Origin: Conchocele bisecta
Taxonomy: Eukaryota; Mollusca; Bivalvia; Lucinida; Thyasiridae
Direction of reading: 5' to 3'
Assembly: GCA_029237695.1 (NCBI GenBank)
Contig: CM055266.1
Location: 13,533,805 to 13,597,804 of the forward strand
DNA: 64,000 nt
Within the stretch, counting starts at the first letter, position 1. Every line of letters begins with the position of its first letter. The translations under genes and the position numbers were made by a program. Shown piece by piece: positions 33,588 through 46,385 of the stretch. Below the pieces are notes generated by a model that was not told the origin of the DNA, did not search any database, and was given only the letters and a program-made list of their open reading frames with translations.

Positions 33588-34664
33588 ATGAACAGAGCAG
33601 CGGACAAAGCGACAATCGAAACGACAAGGGGAAAACGGGGGATGAATCGGATAAAAAACGTAAGCGAAATGACTTGTCTAGTGCGAGTGACATTGGGGAA
33701 CACAGCTTTAATTTAGAAGCAAAGGAAGAAGATGAAAGTATAAAGCTGAAATATCAAGGTACGAAACCCAAAGACAAAAAGAAAAAACGACCACAGAAAT
33801 CCGAACAGCATGAAACAGAGGCGTCATTAGACATACACAGTTTCGAAAAGAAGTTTGGAGAAAGTCAAAAAACAATACATGCAATTCACGAACAAATGAA
33901 GAAACTCAGTGATAAAATTGATAATATGATATCAAAAGATGAACTAGAAGCAGTTATAAAAAGAATAGTTGAACACAAGATAGACAGTATAGCCACCAAA
34001 ATAAAAGACGACGTTTACCGATCGGTCTCGCATAGAATCGACATAGTAGAAGGAGAACTACACACCAGCAAGATCGAAACAGAAACAATGACGAAAAACA
34101 TCAAATCACTGAAAAGCAGTATAAACGAGAAAGATGAAACGATAAACAAGCTACGAAACGAAATTGAAGGAACAAGAAACCACAACATAGAACGAACCGA
34201 TGAGTTAGAACAATATACGAGACGAAACAGTGTAAGGCTGAATGGACCTGGATTGCCACTGGAAAAGGAAGGAGAAAAGGAGAACGCAGACCAAACTACC
34301 AAGTTGGCTGTCACAATTTTGAAAGACTCAATGGGAATGACAGTGGAAGAACGAGACATTGACATCGCGCATCGGATTGGGGGTTCTAAGAAATCAAGTA
34401 CCCCGACCAATCATTATCAAATTCGTATCGCGTAACACCAAAATTAGATCGCTGAAAGACAAAAAAACTAAATTGAAGGGCACGGGAATTTATATACAGG
34501 AGGACTTGACGCAGTTGAAGGTTAAGGTGTTGAAGGAAGCTCGCGAGAGCAGAGAGACAGAATCTGCCTGGAGTAGGGATGGGCAACTATACATAAAACT
34601 TCGGGCCAATGGTAGAATCGTACAAATAAAACACAGTGAATATGGTGACTGGCTGCCGAGATAA
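33588..34664 (+). pseudogene. LINE ORF1: coiled-coil/RRM RNA-binding protein
   Basis: This is the nucleic-acid chaperone of an L1/Tx1-type LINE. An ATG at 33588 opens a different frame from the main ORF, which runs without ATG from about 33600, so a small indel probably lies near the start. The N-terminus is charged (DKKRKRND). A long coiled coil (about 33840-34230) includes MKKLSDKIDNMIS and SIATKIKDDVY. It is followed by the ORF1 signature LEQYTRRNSVRLNG, RDIDIAHRIG and, after a frameshift near 34420, RPIIIKFVSRNTKIRSL and GTGIYIQEDLT. The C-terminal part ends EYGDWLPR at 34664. The order coiled coil, RRM, C-terminal domain is standard for this family. Confidence 0.75.
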
Positions 34665-37629
34665 ACTAATATAAACGCTTTTTTTGCCTTTTGGTTGCAC
34701 TCATGACATGGCAGTAGCTTTTTTGTGCACTATAACTTTGAATCTAACACTTGCATCACATGAATATGTGCCTTAATTATACTGTCCGTGCAACTAAGGC
34801 TATTGTCATGTCTTGTGGGCAGTGATGTGATTGAGTACTTGTGTTACACACTCTCAGTGAGTAGTACATACCGATATATAGAAATATTAAATATGTAACA
34901 GCAGTATACATAACATCTGATATCAAAATTGACGGTGTAGAGTGGCACGATGAAAAATGGTTACTGCTATTGTATTGGTCGTAAGACGTTTTTCCTCAAA
35001 GTTCGGCCACTGGTCAATACAAAGTTAGTCAGGCCAATCGTGAACATGATAACTATTACTATCGAGTGAACCGTAATTATAGTAGGACCGAACATGTGAA
35101 AAGGAGCCTACAATGTGAAAATACTGGTTGCGGCTCAGTCTCGCATGTTCTATCACACTACACACGCGATACTCAGAGAAAGCATTGAATAGAGGATCAC
35201 AGTTTATGTGTGGTGGTCTAGTTGGTCGGCTGATAGAACCAAACGTTGTAAAACTACGGTTGATAAGTTAATTAAAATAGCCGCAATCACCATACGCGAG
35301 GTTTATATATAGTAGTCCATACTGCTATACTGGTTACACATGCAATAAAGTTTACTCTCCATAGTTCTCCCAGCCGAGCAGTCCCGATTGCAACACATGT
35401 CCATGATGTTACTTATCAGCTGTGGATATTATACATGCATTACCATGATGATTCGCTAATATTATCAAAATACATTATTATTGATTATTTGCCGGTGATG
35501 GCCACATTGAGTTGTCCTCTCCATAAACCAATGTGGTTCTGGAACAGGTGTATGTATGTGCAGTGTATATTGTCAGTCAATCTGTTGAGGCCACACTGAG
35601 TTGTCCCTCCATAAACCAATGTGGTTCTGGAAACAGGTGTATGTATGTGCAGTGTATATTGTCAGTCAATCTGTTGAGGCCACATGGAGTTGTCTCCCGT
35701 ATACCAGTGTAATTCTAGATAATTTGTATGTAATTAAGCAAATATACTTCCGCAACACACCTAACTAAAGTGATCAATACATTATTGCCATTTCTCAATA
35801 TCATCAGGATCTGCACTTTATGCGAGTGGTTTTTCGTGTTTGTATGGCGGAAACTCCCTCTTTTTATAAATAGACTGGTCAGGAAGTTTTTTTTTCTTGC
35901 AAAAATGGGATTGGCTGCAACGGTAACATGTTTAACAAATCATTCATTCCATTCATTTGGGGTGAAAGGGTTAATGTTTAAATGGGAAAATATATTTTTT
36001 TCATCAAATTTTCAATTAGTTTCATTTTTTATTTTTTGTGGTAAATATGATTATCCATGATAATTTTTTCTCGTCCTTTTATTTCCATCGCAACTCCCAA
36101 AATTCAGATTTAATGATTTTTGTTTTACAATAGCTGGTATCATTGTCTTTCCTTTCAAAATATGAATATTATTGTGACCTCATTTGTTGTTTTATTTACC
36201 TAATTTGCATAGTTAGTACACTAGTGTGTTATGATCAAAAATAATAACCGTCTCTATACACTCCCAATGTTCATAATATGAAAACAGAATATATATAGGT
36301 TTGACCACGGCGAGTGACCAATACAACATACACATGTATACACATCTCGTATCCACTTACAGCAGATATGTCAACAAATAGTACGATTATAAACAATATT
36401 TATAATATACAAATCAATGTTTATTTGAAAATGAATTCTCACACGATTTCGCTATCTCTTTCGAGTGTGAGGGTGGGATTCTTACGCTGGGTGTTGACAT
36501 ATTACACTCTTCGCAACCCATTCCATGGTATCTTTCTCAGTCTAAATGAGACTGAGATTGATACAATCTGGCGTGGGAACTGCACGTTGGTATGCTAACA
36601 TATATGTTGGTGTGTATACATGTATATTTTGTAAACTAGTAATGCATAATAGTGATAAACAATAGCATGCCAGCAAATTACGGGTATTTAGCTGCATTTA
36701 CTTGAAAGCACAATATGCAATAATGTGTAATATACATCTTCACATCTAACATGGACTTACACATACCCTTGAATGTTTAGCTCCAAAACTATTGTATGTG
36801 GATTGTGCATCATGAAATTTGTAAATCGGAATATTATGTTGTTTTTTGTTGTTTTTTGACGAATATCCACACGCAACATATATACAGTGTTTTCTATACC
36901 GGAGCTCCAGATAAAGTGTGTAATTTGAGTGGATTTTCGTTGTTCTGTTGTGGGTGGCGAGCTGGAAGCGCCTCAGAATCGTCTCAGTGATGTGATTCGG
37001 GGGCGCTCCCGACTATTCAGAAAAAAGTTATAATCTCTAACGGAAAATAATTGAAATATGAAAAAAAAACAACATATGCAATTCATCAACGTTTACAATA
37101 TTACTATGTACAATGTATACACTATTATGGCTATTGTACAGGTCGTGAAAATTATAAAGAGTTGTGCCATATGTGTTATAACATGTAAACTAGCATTGTT
37201 TCTACATAATTGTTTAACATAGTATGTCGGTTTTGTTTTTTGTTTTGGAAGGAAACTCGCATGTTATGAACGACGAGAGTAGCTCCAGATTAGCCGTCGT
37301 ACTCGCGCTGGTTGGTCGGGCTCTGCGCTAATCGAACACAACCTAAAATTAATAGCAAAATATAATTATTCATGTATCTACATAATAATGTGAATGCAAA
37401 TGTAATCTTTATGACGGCAAATAAAATAGGGTTTCCTTTCACAACGGCAGGGCCACGTATAATTCATAGTTGATGATTCGGTGACTCTTGTTCAAAATTT
37501 TCCACTGATGCAACTCTCACATTCCCCTCTTATCTGTCTCCTTCTGTTCACGGCTGTTGAATCGTTGATGAACTATATGTCAGTGAGTAGTGTGATTGAT
37601 TAAATACACGTTAATATTGATAGAATAAT
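34665..37629. other. Long inter-ORF region of the LINE
   Basis: About 3 kb with no supported gene between ORF1 and ORF2, unusually long for a LINE. It contains an 89-bp tandem repeat (35501-35700) and AT-rich sequence. It may be a genuine spacer or contain unrecognised nested insertions. Confidence 0.5.
35501..35700. repeat. 89-bp tandem repeat, ~2.2 copies
   Basis: Units begin GCCACA at 35501, 35590 and 35679. Each of the two full units has ATAAACCAATGTGGTTCTGG and GTGCAGTGTATATTGTCAGT. Confidence 0.85.
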
Positions 37630-40600
37630 ATGGACTTAAAAATAGGAAGCTTCAATGTAAAGGGTATGGGGTCAAAAGTCAAGCGACTACAACTTTTCGA
37701 ATGGATAAAAGAAAATGATTATGACATATGCTTCATCCAAGAGGCACACTTCACTATACATGACAAAACACAGTGGGAAAGTGAATGGGGTGGAGACGCT
37801 TTTTTTAGTGGGGAATTCAGTAATAAGGAAGGTATATGTATTCTAATAAAACCAGGTTTGGACCATGAAACTGTATATTATGAAAACATTGTAACTGGTA
37901 GAATTCAAACTCTTAAAATCAGCATATCCGACAAAGAATACACATTAATTAACATAGGGCCAAATGAAAATAGTTTTCAATTTTATCAAAATTTCGAGAC
38001 ATATTTAGAATCTGTAGAACAGGATACGCTAATAATAGGAGGGGACTTCAATATTATTTTAGATCCCGACCTTGATAAAGAAAAATAGGTAGACATGATG
38101 CTAACAAAAAAACAAGAGAAAAAATAGTGTCGATTATGAACAAATTTAATCTACTTGATATCTGGAGAATCCTTAACCCTAATACTAAAAAATTCACATG
38201 GCACTCTAATACTAAACCACCAATATTCTGTCGATTGGACTTTATTCTAATATCGGAGAATATAATAAATAGAATAACAAAAAGCAAAATCACTACAGGA
38301 ATTAAATCAGACCATTCGATTATATATATAAAATTACTAACGCATTGTAATGAACGGGGACCTGGCTACTTTAAAATAAATAATAGTCTGCTATTAAAAC
38401 CGGATTACCAACAACTAATTAGAGATAATATAACAGCTATTGCCGATATTAACAATGACGCAAATCCTAACACATTGTGGGAAATTATAAAAGGAACGAT
38501 AAGAAATGAAACAATAAAATTTGCATCGAAAGAAAATAAAATAAATTTAAAGTTAGAAAGAAAACTCATAGAAGAAATAGATCAACTGGAAATCAGAATA
38601 CGCAAACAATATATCGGACACCACTTTATTAGAATTACAATCTAAAAAACAAAGTCTAGAGGACATCCATGAAAAGAAAGTAAGAGGAAGTATCATACGA
38701 TCAAAAGCAGAATATAGAGGGTAATGAAAAAAATACATAATATTTTGCAAATTTAGAAAGGAAACGAGCAGAGAACAAAACTATAGTCCGATTAAATGTA
38801 AATGGAAAAAATGTCACGAAAAATGAAGATATATTACACGAGCAAAACGAATACTATAAAAAGCTATATAGCAAAAAAGATGTTCAGAATAGTAATCACA
38901 ATTTTTTTACAAACAACGATCAGAATAAATTATCTGAAGAAAACAAACAGCTATGCGAAGGTAATCTTTCCGAATATGAATGTAGCACTGCTCTAAAAGA
39001 AATGAATAATAATAAAAGCCCAGGCTCCGATGGACTAACAGTAGAATTTTTTAAAATATTCTGGAATGATATAAAAAAGTATTATATAGAATCTTTCAAC
39101 TATTCATTAACAAACGGGTCGCTAAGCGAAATGCAAAAACAAGGAATAATAACATTACTACCGAAAAAGGGCGACTTATCAAAATTAACAAATTGGAGAC
39201 CCATATCATTGCTTAATGTAGATTATAAAATAGCATCTAAGACGATTGCAAATAGAATTAAAAAAGTTCTACCATCAATAATAGATTATTCACAAACTGG
39301 ATTTCTTAAGGGAAGATATATTGGCGAAAACATTAGAACTCTTTACGAAGCAATTGATCATCTTAACGAAAATGATGCCCCAGGTCTCTTTTTTTTCGCA
39401 GACTTCGAAAAAGCATTTGATACTGTTGAACATACACCTTTTGAAAACATTGGACTATTTTAATTTTGGTAATGATATACTTAATTGGATCAAACTATTT
39501 TACTCTGATGCAAAAAGTTGTGTAACAAATAACGGATACTTATCAGAATTCTTTTCAATACAAAGAGGTGTGCGTCAGGGCTGTCCGTTATCACGTATCT
39601 TTTTATTATGGCCATTGAAATATTATCACAATCTATCATAAATGAAGCAGATATAACCGGAGTCAAAATGTATGATGTAGAACTAAAGAACACAATGTTT
39701 GCTGACGATGCAACCTTTATGACAGACGGCTCTCAAAAATCCTTCGAAAAGTTAATATACATAATAGACGAATTCAGTATGATTTCTGGCCTAAAACTTA
39801 ACATTAAAAAATCAACAGTAATGAGAATAGGTGCTCTTAAACATACAGAAACCACATTTTGCCCCAACAAACAATTTACTTGGACCTCACACAGCGCGAA
39901 AACATTAGGCATCACATTCCTAAATGATAATATTAATACCCATGACCATAATTTTTTTAACAAAAATCTTAGAATTTGAACAGTGCCTAGACAAATGGAA
40001 ACACAGAAGCTCAGCTTACTCGGAAAAATCACGGTAATAAAAACATTTGCTGCCCCAAAATTAATATACCCATTGACAGTTTTACATGATCCACCAGAAC
40101 ATATGATAAAACATGTAAGAACCAAGTTATTTCAATTTTTATGGGATAACAAGCCTGATAAAGTAAAAAGAAATACAATTATTCAAGCTTACGAAAAAGG
40201 GGGACTAAAAATGTTAGACATCGATAGTTTTATTACTTCAATAAGAGCTTCATGGGTAAAAAGAATATGCGATACTACTAACATAGGGAAATGGAAAGCA
40301 ATTTACGAAAAAATACTTGAAAAATATGGCGGGACTTTTATTTTCGAATGTAACTTGAAACCGGAAGACATACAAAACATAGTGAAAAATAAATTCCTGA
40401 ACAATGTTTTGAAATCTTGGGCAAGTATAAACTATTCTTCTCAAACAGATACAGTATCAAAAGAAATAATTTGGAACAACTCTAATATAAAACATCAAAA
40501 TAAAACTTTGTTTCATAGACACTGGTTTGATAAGGGTATCAAGTACATCGAACAAGTATACGATTATAGAACAAAAACTTTTCTGACATTCGGTGATATT

Positions 40601-41358
40601 GTAGAGTTATTCAGCATAAGAAATGATGATTTTAATGAAATATCAATGTATATTAAATAGTATAAATCCAATATGGAAAGAAACAATAAAAAAAAAACAG
40701 AACAAATAAACATAATACAACTGTCTGAAACACTGAAATCAAGGGTACAAAAAAGCAAATACGTTAATAAATTACTTTATACAATACAAACAGAAAAAAA
40801 AATCACTGAAGAAAAAAAGTCTGAAAAAAAATGGATAGCTGAATTTCCGGAAGCCAACTTAAACTGGAAACATATTTACATGTCAACCTTTAATTGTACA
40901 AAAGATTCCACATTGCGGAATTTTCAATATAAATACCTTATGCGAATGAATGGAACAAATAAATTACTCTTTCGATGTAACCTAATTAATAGTAGTTTAT
41001 GCGATTTTGCTCTATGCATGTAGAAACTATAAAACATTTGTTTTGGGAATGTACTCATGTACAACATATGTGGTCACAGTTACGTACCTATTTGAATGAA
41101 AAAGGTTTTACTTACGCTGTAAATTTCCAAAGTATTTCTTTAGGAATAGATGAAAGTACACACAAGGCACAACAATTTAATTTTATACTCATATTAGCCA
41201 AATACTTTATTGTTAAATGTAAATATGAAAACCGGGAAATTGCTTTCGAACCGTTTATAAACTACTTAAAATATAGGATAAATTTAGAAGAGTTAATAGC
41301 TACTAAAAAAGACAAACTTGAGCAACACAACATTAAATGGGATTTTTTTCAAACATAG
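37630..41358 (+). pseudogene. LINE ORF2: AP-endonuclease and reverse transcriptase
   Basis: The start is ATG 37630 (MDLKIGSFNVKGMGSKVKR). The endonuclease has CFIQEAH (catalytic E) and LIIGGDFNIIL (D, N). It ends at a TAG at 38086-38088 that results from loss of one A in an A-run, after which the protein continues in another frame. The RT part has KSPGSDGLTVEFFK, LTNWRPISLLN, FFADFEKAFDTV, GVRQGCPLSRIF and MFADDATFM (catalytic FADD at about 39700). The C-terminus has a metal-binding-like tail (VETIKHLFWECTHVQHMW). At least six frame changes are seen, many in A-runs. The family is L1/Tx1-like, from endonuclease type and ORF1. Confidence 0.8.
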
Positions 41359-41716
41359 GTATGTTTTTTTGGGCATAGTAGGGAAGGCTCAATCACACTA
41401 ATCACACAAAAGTAAACGAATATATATATATATATAAAAAAAAAAAACTCAATTCAAGCGGATGTGAACAAAAGGGGACATATTTTATACTTTTCGATAC
41501 TCTTCCTTCTTCCTGATTGTACTTTACCATCTATGCTTTTCTATATTCTTTTTGTCTTCTCTTTCTCTAAAAACTTATTTTCAAGTACAATGAGTGCATG
41601 TGCAATCATTTCATAGCGACTTTAGTCACAGTGTGTTAGTTAATAATACATGTGTTGTATTGTATGTACATGTTTGTATTTAAAAATAATAAAAAATATT
41701 AATTAAAAAAAAAAGA

Positions 41717-43220
41717 AGAAAATTAAACAATATAGATAGAACTGTGAATGATGGTAATCCTGTTAAATGTTTCACCTTCTCGTCGCTACCCTTAAAATAA
41801 CTTGCAGTGAATTTAGTTTCCAAATGGGCCACTTTTTCCTTCAGCTCTCCATTCTCTGTACGCAGCTCCTGCAGCTCCAGCGACATAGCCTCCATGAGTG
41901 GACCATCAACATCAGTCTGTGACTGAACGCCGTCTTCATTAACGCTGTCACCCATATCCATACCCGTCTCAGTGTGATCAGGTCAACAATAGTTGTGGAT
42001 TCAGCTGGCTTCCTTTTCTTCTTTTCCTGCTGCCGATCATATCTTGATGTAGATGGTGCTCGCTTTTGTCCGCCCAGATTAACTGATGGTGCCCAGTTTG
42101 GGTTAAGATGGTCATACAACTCTGCTTCTTTCCTGAAACATATACATGATATATATTAAAAACAAATAAATACATGTGTACTTGTCGGATATTGTAACTT
42201 TGCACATTTAGTTACAATATAATAACTTATTTTTATTATTTCTTCTCGGAAGTATATATTGCATACACCATCTGAACATTCTTGCTGAGACGGTTCAGAT
42301 GAGTGGTCACACGATATACATGCACTTTTGAGGAGAAATAAAAAAGAAAAGGTGTACTCTTAAGAAATATCACTGAAATATTGACAATTTATGACAAATT
42401 TTATACATATGACATGCGCCATGTGATTTTGCATGTACAAACATGTGCGAACTTTGATGAAAAATATTTACAAAATTTACAATATCTTTCATAAATAACA
42501 TTGAATGGTGACAACATGGTGACATTCTGCATTAGCTCTGAGAATTTCATCAACGTTTGGCATGATTTGCAGTAAATATCGCAAAACATTTTTCATGAAA
42601 TTCCACACAAACTGCAATTTTTTATTGTCTGAGGTCAATCAAAATACACCATCCCGCACGTCTTAAGCATGTTAAATACAGTGACAGCACGGGTGTCAAA
42701 CATTATAATTCAGTGGGTGGCCGTAGGGCTCTAGATAAGGAATTAGTAATTGAGTATTGCTACTCCATCAATTCTGAAGCAATTGGGAATTTCAAAGTTT
42801 CAAAATTATGTTTCATGTTTTCTGTAGCATGATAAAGGTACCACAATTGTTCTCATTACTTTTTGATACTCACTATTTCTGATTTCAATTGGGTTTTTGG
42901 CAATTTTAATTGGGTATTTACGCAAATACGCAGCTTATCTGGAGCTCTGGTTGGGGTTCACACACAATATAATGATTACACCGCTTACATTGTCTCACCA
43001 GCTGACAAGTAGAACTATCGGATTATTATAATAGCAAGGACTTACCATTGACAAAATGCGCCGAATACACCCGAAAATTTTGGATATTCTTGTGCCCAAA
43101 TTCTTGTCCAATTCTAGCCAGAAATTCACGTGTCCGACCCGAACTCAGTTTCTCGCATTCCACACCTTGATTTGTGATTACCAGAGACATCATCAGACAT
43201 TTTCTGGCAAAAGTAAACAT
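41717..43220 (-). pseudogene. Truncated, frameshifted THAP-DDE transposase
   Basis: Exon 1 (43220-43046) is nearly identical to that of copy 1, including the GTAAGT donor, with one residue changed in the N-V/N-F position before RVYSAHF. Exon 2 survives from 42132 to 41717 only. It has lost one base near 42126 (CTCTGCTTC against CTCTGCCTTC) and one near 41981 (AGGTCAAC against AGGTCCAAC), so the frame is broken twice. The whole DDE domain is absent because the LINE junction cuts the gene after KHLTGLPSFTVLSILFNFL. It cannot make a transposase. Confidence 0.85.
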
Positions 43221-44058
43221 TCATTCACCATTACCCACGTATTGGTTGGCATTATTATACATTGTATATCAGACGTAGCTCTCCACACTGATATCATGGG
43301 CGATAACCATGCTTCCTTAACATTTTAACGGACATTACTATTTGTACTCTGTATTTATTTGTTGATGTGCAATTATCATACTTTATAATATGTCGAATAT
43401 ATTATTGTTTCAGGTGACGCATTTAATTAGTGTAAATAATTAAAAAATACCATGCCTCATTTGCATATGAAAATAGCCTGATACCAACGCGCGTCACTAT
43501 CAGTAAAATAAATATTACTAAATGATTATATGTGTATAGCGGCCACTCGTAATATTTAGAACTGGTGGAATAGTGACACAATTATACACTTATTTAATTC
43601 CTTTAAAGAACATTTTGTGCCTACTGAGTGGGCATGTACCTTTAAGTGTTGATTGTTTTGATGTTATTAACACCCTCGCGTTGTAACTGAAATTCGAAAG
43701 TACGTGAGGACACCAATAACATATTTAATTAATATAGTATTCCTTTTGATGGGAATTCATTTATGCACATCTTAACTTATTTATCTCAAGGTTAGCCACA
43801 GACGACTGTGGCGAGGTGAAAGTGCCCGGATTGTCAAACAGTGGGTGAATTCGGCGATTGCAGACTGCAGCGACACAAATCTGTCCCTATTATTTTTGCA
43901 GAATGAAATCTCCCATCCACAGTGTAGTCATATGCAAATATCGTGTGTTAGTTGGTATCCTACATGTTCTATGCGAATGCATAATTTCTTTTGTCTATAG
44001 TATCAACATGCATGTAATTTCATAACAAACATTAAACAATTTCCCATTTTTTCTTTCT

Positions 44059-44339
44059 GTAGCCTATTTCACCAACATTGCAAAGTATACTTATCTAGCA
44101 AAGTATACTTTGACGGAGAAATTTTCATTTTAAGAATAAAATTATTTTTAATTTTTATTATACTGAATTTATTACATTGTCACAGCCATTTTGGCTGTGA
44201 TAATGTAATAAATTCAGTATAATACTTCTGCATACTTTTAATCATCAAATATATGCAGTCGTTAGTTCTATATGAAATAATGCATTTGGGAAAATAAATG
44301 ATTACTCTCTCAAAGTATACTTTGCTAAATTCGGCTACT
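44059..44339. mobile_element. GCAAAGTATACTT-family foldback MITE, copy 2
   Basis: Same insertion as 32914-33191, carried along in the duplicated transposon. It differs by a few T residues in the TTATTTTTAATTTTT stretch. Confidence 0.75.
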
Positions 44340-44357
44340 GGTATACATGTGTGTATA

Positions 44358-45148
44358 GCGACAATGCCACATTATGCCAAGGCAACTTATCTCCCCTGTT
44401 TATCACTGTTTCTGATGGCATGTACTTGAATTTCACGCTTAATTTTGTGAATATTATCAAATAATATGATTTATATATGTCATTTATTGTGCATGGATCG
44501 AAAAACCACATAATTATTGAAAGTCACTTTAATATTGAAAGTCACTTTAATCAGATGAGTGAGTCTTTTAATCTGGAACCCTTAGACCGCTATCTTATTT
44601 TTTTGTCGTCTGCTATTTATTTTCTATTTCCATTTTTATCATCAAAAACATGCTTTGACAGCACTTTAGAATAATTTACAACATGGTTTGACAGCACTTC
44701 AGAATCATTTCCATTGGAAATGATTCTGAAGTGCTGTCAAACCATGTTTTTACTGAGAAATAAGACAAGACCGATGGTATGAAAGCAACAGCAGAGGACA
44801 ATTGTTGTGAGCAGTGTCTAAGGGCTAAACTTGGCGGGACATCGTCTTACAAGGAGACAGAAACATGTTATGCCCCCACTATGGAAGGGGGTGTGACCTA
44901 TAGAGTTGCCCTTATCCGTGTGTCCATCGTCCATGCATCCAACTTGTGTGGCTTAGTCAATTTGCACAAATGTCCTCACGAGCATAATTATCTCCGAAAT
45001 TATTTGACCAGGAGACATGAAACTTTACATAAATATTGATTAGCATGGGTAGTTGTGCACTTGGGGTTTTCTTATATTCGACCATGTGAAGAGTTGTTAT
45101 GGCACGTGACTTAGTCAATTTGCATATCTCCTAAAGTAGGTATCCTTC
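44358..45148. other. Non-coding stretch with a perfect hairpin
   Basis: No gene. Holds the 67-bp hairpin at 44681-44747 and a TATGCCCCCACTATGGAAGG block at 44869 related to the hairpin near 14.15 kb. Confidence 0.55.
44681..44747. repeat. 67-bp perfect hairpin
   Basis: Two 33-nt arms, ACATGGTTTGACAGCACTTC(AGAATCATTTCCA) and its exact complement, surround one T. A diverged partial copy of the left arm (CATGCTTTGACAGCACTTTA) lies just upstream at about 44649-44668. A perfect match suggests recent origin or ongoing correction. Confidence 0.9.
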
Positions 45149-45415
45149 GGAGCCCCGCAGGGGACTTGTATTGTTTTTTATTAATTCGTTCCCACGAAAT
45201 GACAATTCGTTCCCTCAATTTATTAATTCGTTCCCTCGAATTAAAAATTCGTTCCTACGATATAATAATTCGTTCCCGTGGGGACGAATTGTTATTTCGT
45301 GGGAACGAACGAATTGTTAATTCGTGGGAACGAATTGTTAATTCGTGGGAACGAATTGTTAAATTGAGGGAACGAATTGTTAATTCGTGCGAACGAATTA
45401 ATAAAAAACGAATGG
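45149..45415. repeat. Palindromic AATTCGTTCCC minisatellite element, copy 1
   Basis: It starts with GGAGCCCCGCAGGGGAC. A series of AATTCGTTCCC(A/T)CGA units runs to about 45285 and is mirrored by GGGAACGAATT units to 45409. It is bordered by TTTTTTATTAATTCGTTCCC and its complement. The orientation is opposite to the copy at 55839-56093. Confidence 0.85.
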
Positions 45416-45982
45416 ACTATCGGGTGAAAATAATCGTTTTATACAACGATATGCATAGAAGAAACGAATATCGTTGTTTGTACTCGAAAGGGAAACGGGA
45501 CCAGTTGGGTGTTGACAGGAAACGCAAAAAAATGTAACATACGCATTAATACCCTAATTTCAGATATTTCCATTTTCTGTATTAACACCCATCTTAGTTG
45601 TGTATCATGAGAGAAAATCGCTTGAATATCTTATTTATTTAGTTATCAAGATTATTTGCAAGTTGGTATGACTTACCATGAATTCAACGTCAATTCTGGC
45701 GTAAATTTATGTCTCAAACCGACGTCACATACCATAATTCCCGATTCTCCGAGCACATGATATATAGTTCTGCAAGTGGGATCACTTATAACCAATGGCG
45801 ATGTCATACAATGTGCCACATTCGACTAAGGTTCCTCACTATAACTCATTATGTCAGCGTATGCAAATTGTCTCCTGACGCCTCTTTTTAACATGTTGTA
45901 TACCAACGTCATGATTTAACAGACTGTTGACGTCATGACGTAACGCCATTAAAATCAGTTATGCATGCGTTTATAATTTAAT
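45416..45982. other. Non-coding stretch
   Basis: No gene or clear repeat recognised. Confidence 0.5.
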
Positions 45983-46165
45983 TTAACCCTTTCAACAATG
46001 CAGGTCTGTAAAGTGGTATTTTGCAAAATGTGTAGATCCATGTGAGCCGGCTCGTGACGAGCCGTCTCGTCAGGATCTGCTCTTGCAAGTATTTTTCTTT
46101 TTTCTGAGAACAAAACATCTGAAACTAGTCTGAAAATCATTTTGTGACGATTGGATTGGCAAATT
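45983..46165. mobile_element. piggyBac-like TTAA MITE, truncated
   Basis: It begins TTAACCCTTTCAACA and carries the family core GAGCCGGCTCGTGACGAGCC and the TCATTTTGTGACGATTGGAT block. The right terminus is not recognisable. Confidence 0.65.
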
Positions 46166-46385
46166 TTTGAAATCAGAAAAAAATTCAGAATGCAAAAATC
46201 CGTAATTTTCACCAAGAGGTCTATTTTCCGCTAACGGGTCACAGATGAGCAACGCCATATTTGGCTATTTTACATGTTACACTTAAAACAGACAACATGT
46301 GTTTCGTACTACAGTATACGCAACGGCCCATGAACTTATTCCTTCATAATAATAAAATGTTAATATTTAAACAATACAAACAATA

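Larger units (their letters stand above)
33250..41715 (+). mobile_element. L1/Tx1-like LINE, degenerate
   Basis: It has ORF1 (33588-34664), a long inter-ORF spacer, ORF2 with AP-endonuclease, reverse transcriptase and CCHC-like tail (37630-41358), and an A-rich 3' end at about 41690-41715. The 3' A-rich tail abuts the truncated second copy of the ISL2EU-type transposon without any spacer. The 5' limit is taken as the end of transposon copy 1 and is approximate. Multiple frameshifts in both ORFs make it dead, although the 3' end is complete. Confidence 0.75.
41717..44357 (-). mobile_element. THAP/ISL2EU-type transposon, truncated copy 2
   Basis: Direct copy of 30563-33211, nearly identical apart from a handful of small indels and substitutions. 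The transposase 3' part (equivalent to 29756-30562) is missing; the copy begins exactly where the LINE A-rich tail ends. The right limit GTGTGTATAG coincides with the right limit of the similarity in copy 1. Confidence 0.85.

Noticed and set aside
33352..34410. Minus-strand ORFs opposite LINE ORF1
   Set aside because: Antisense shadows; serine/phenylalanine-rich translations of the lysine/glutamate coding strand.
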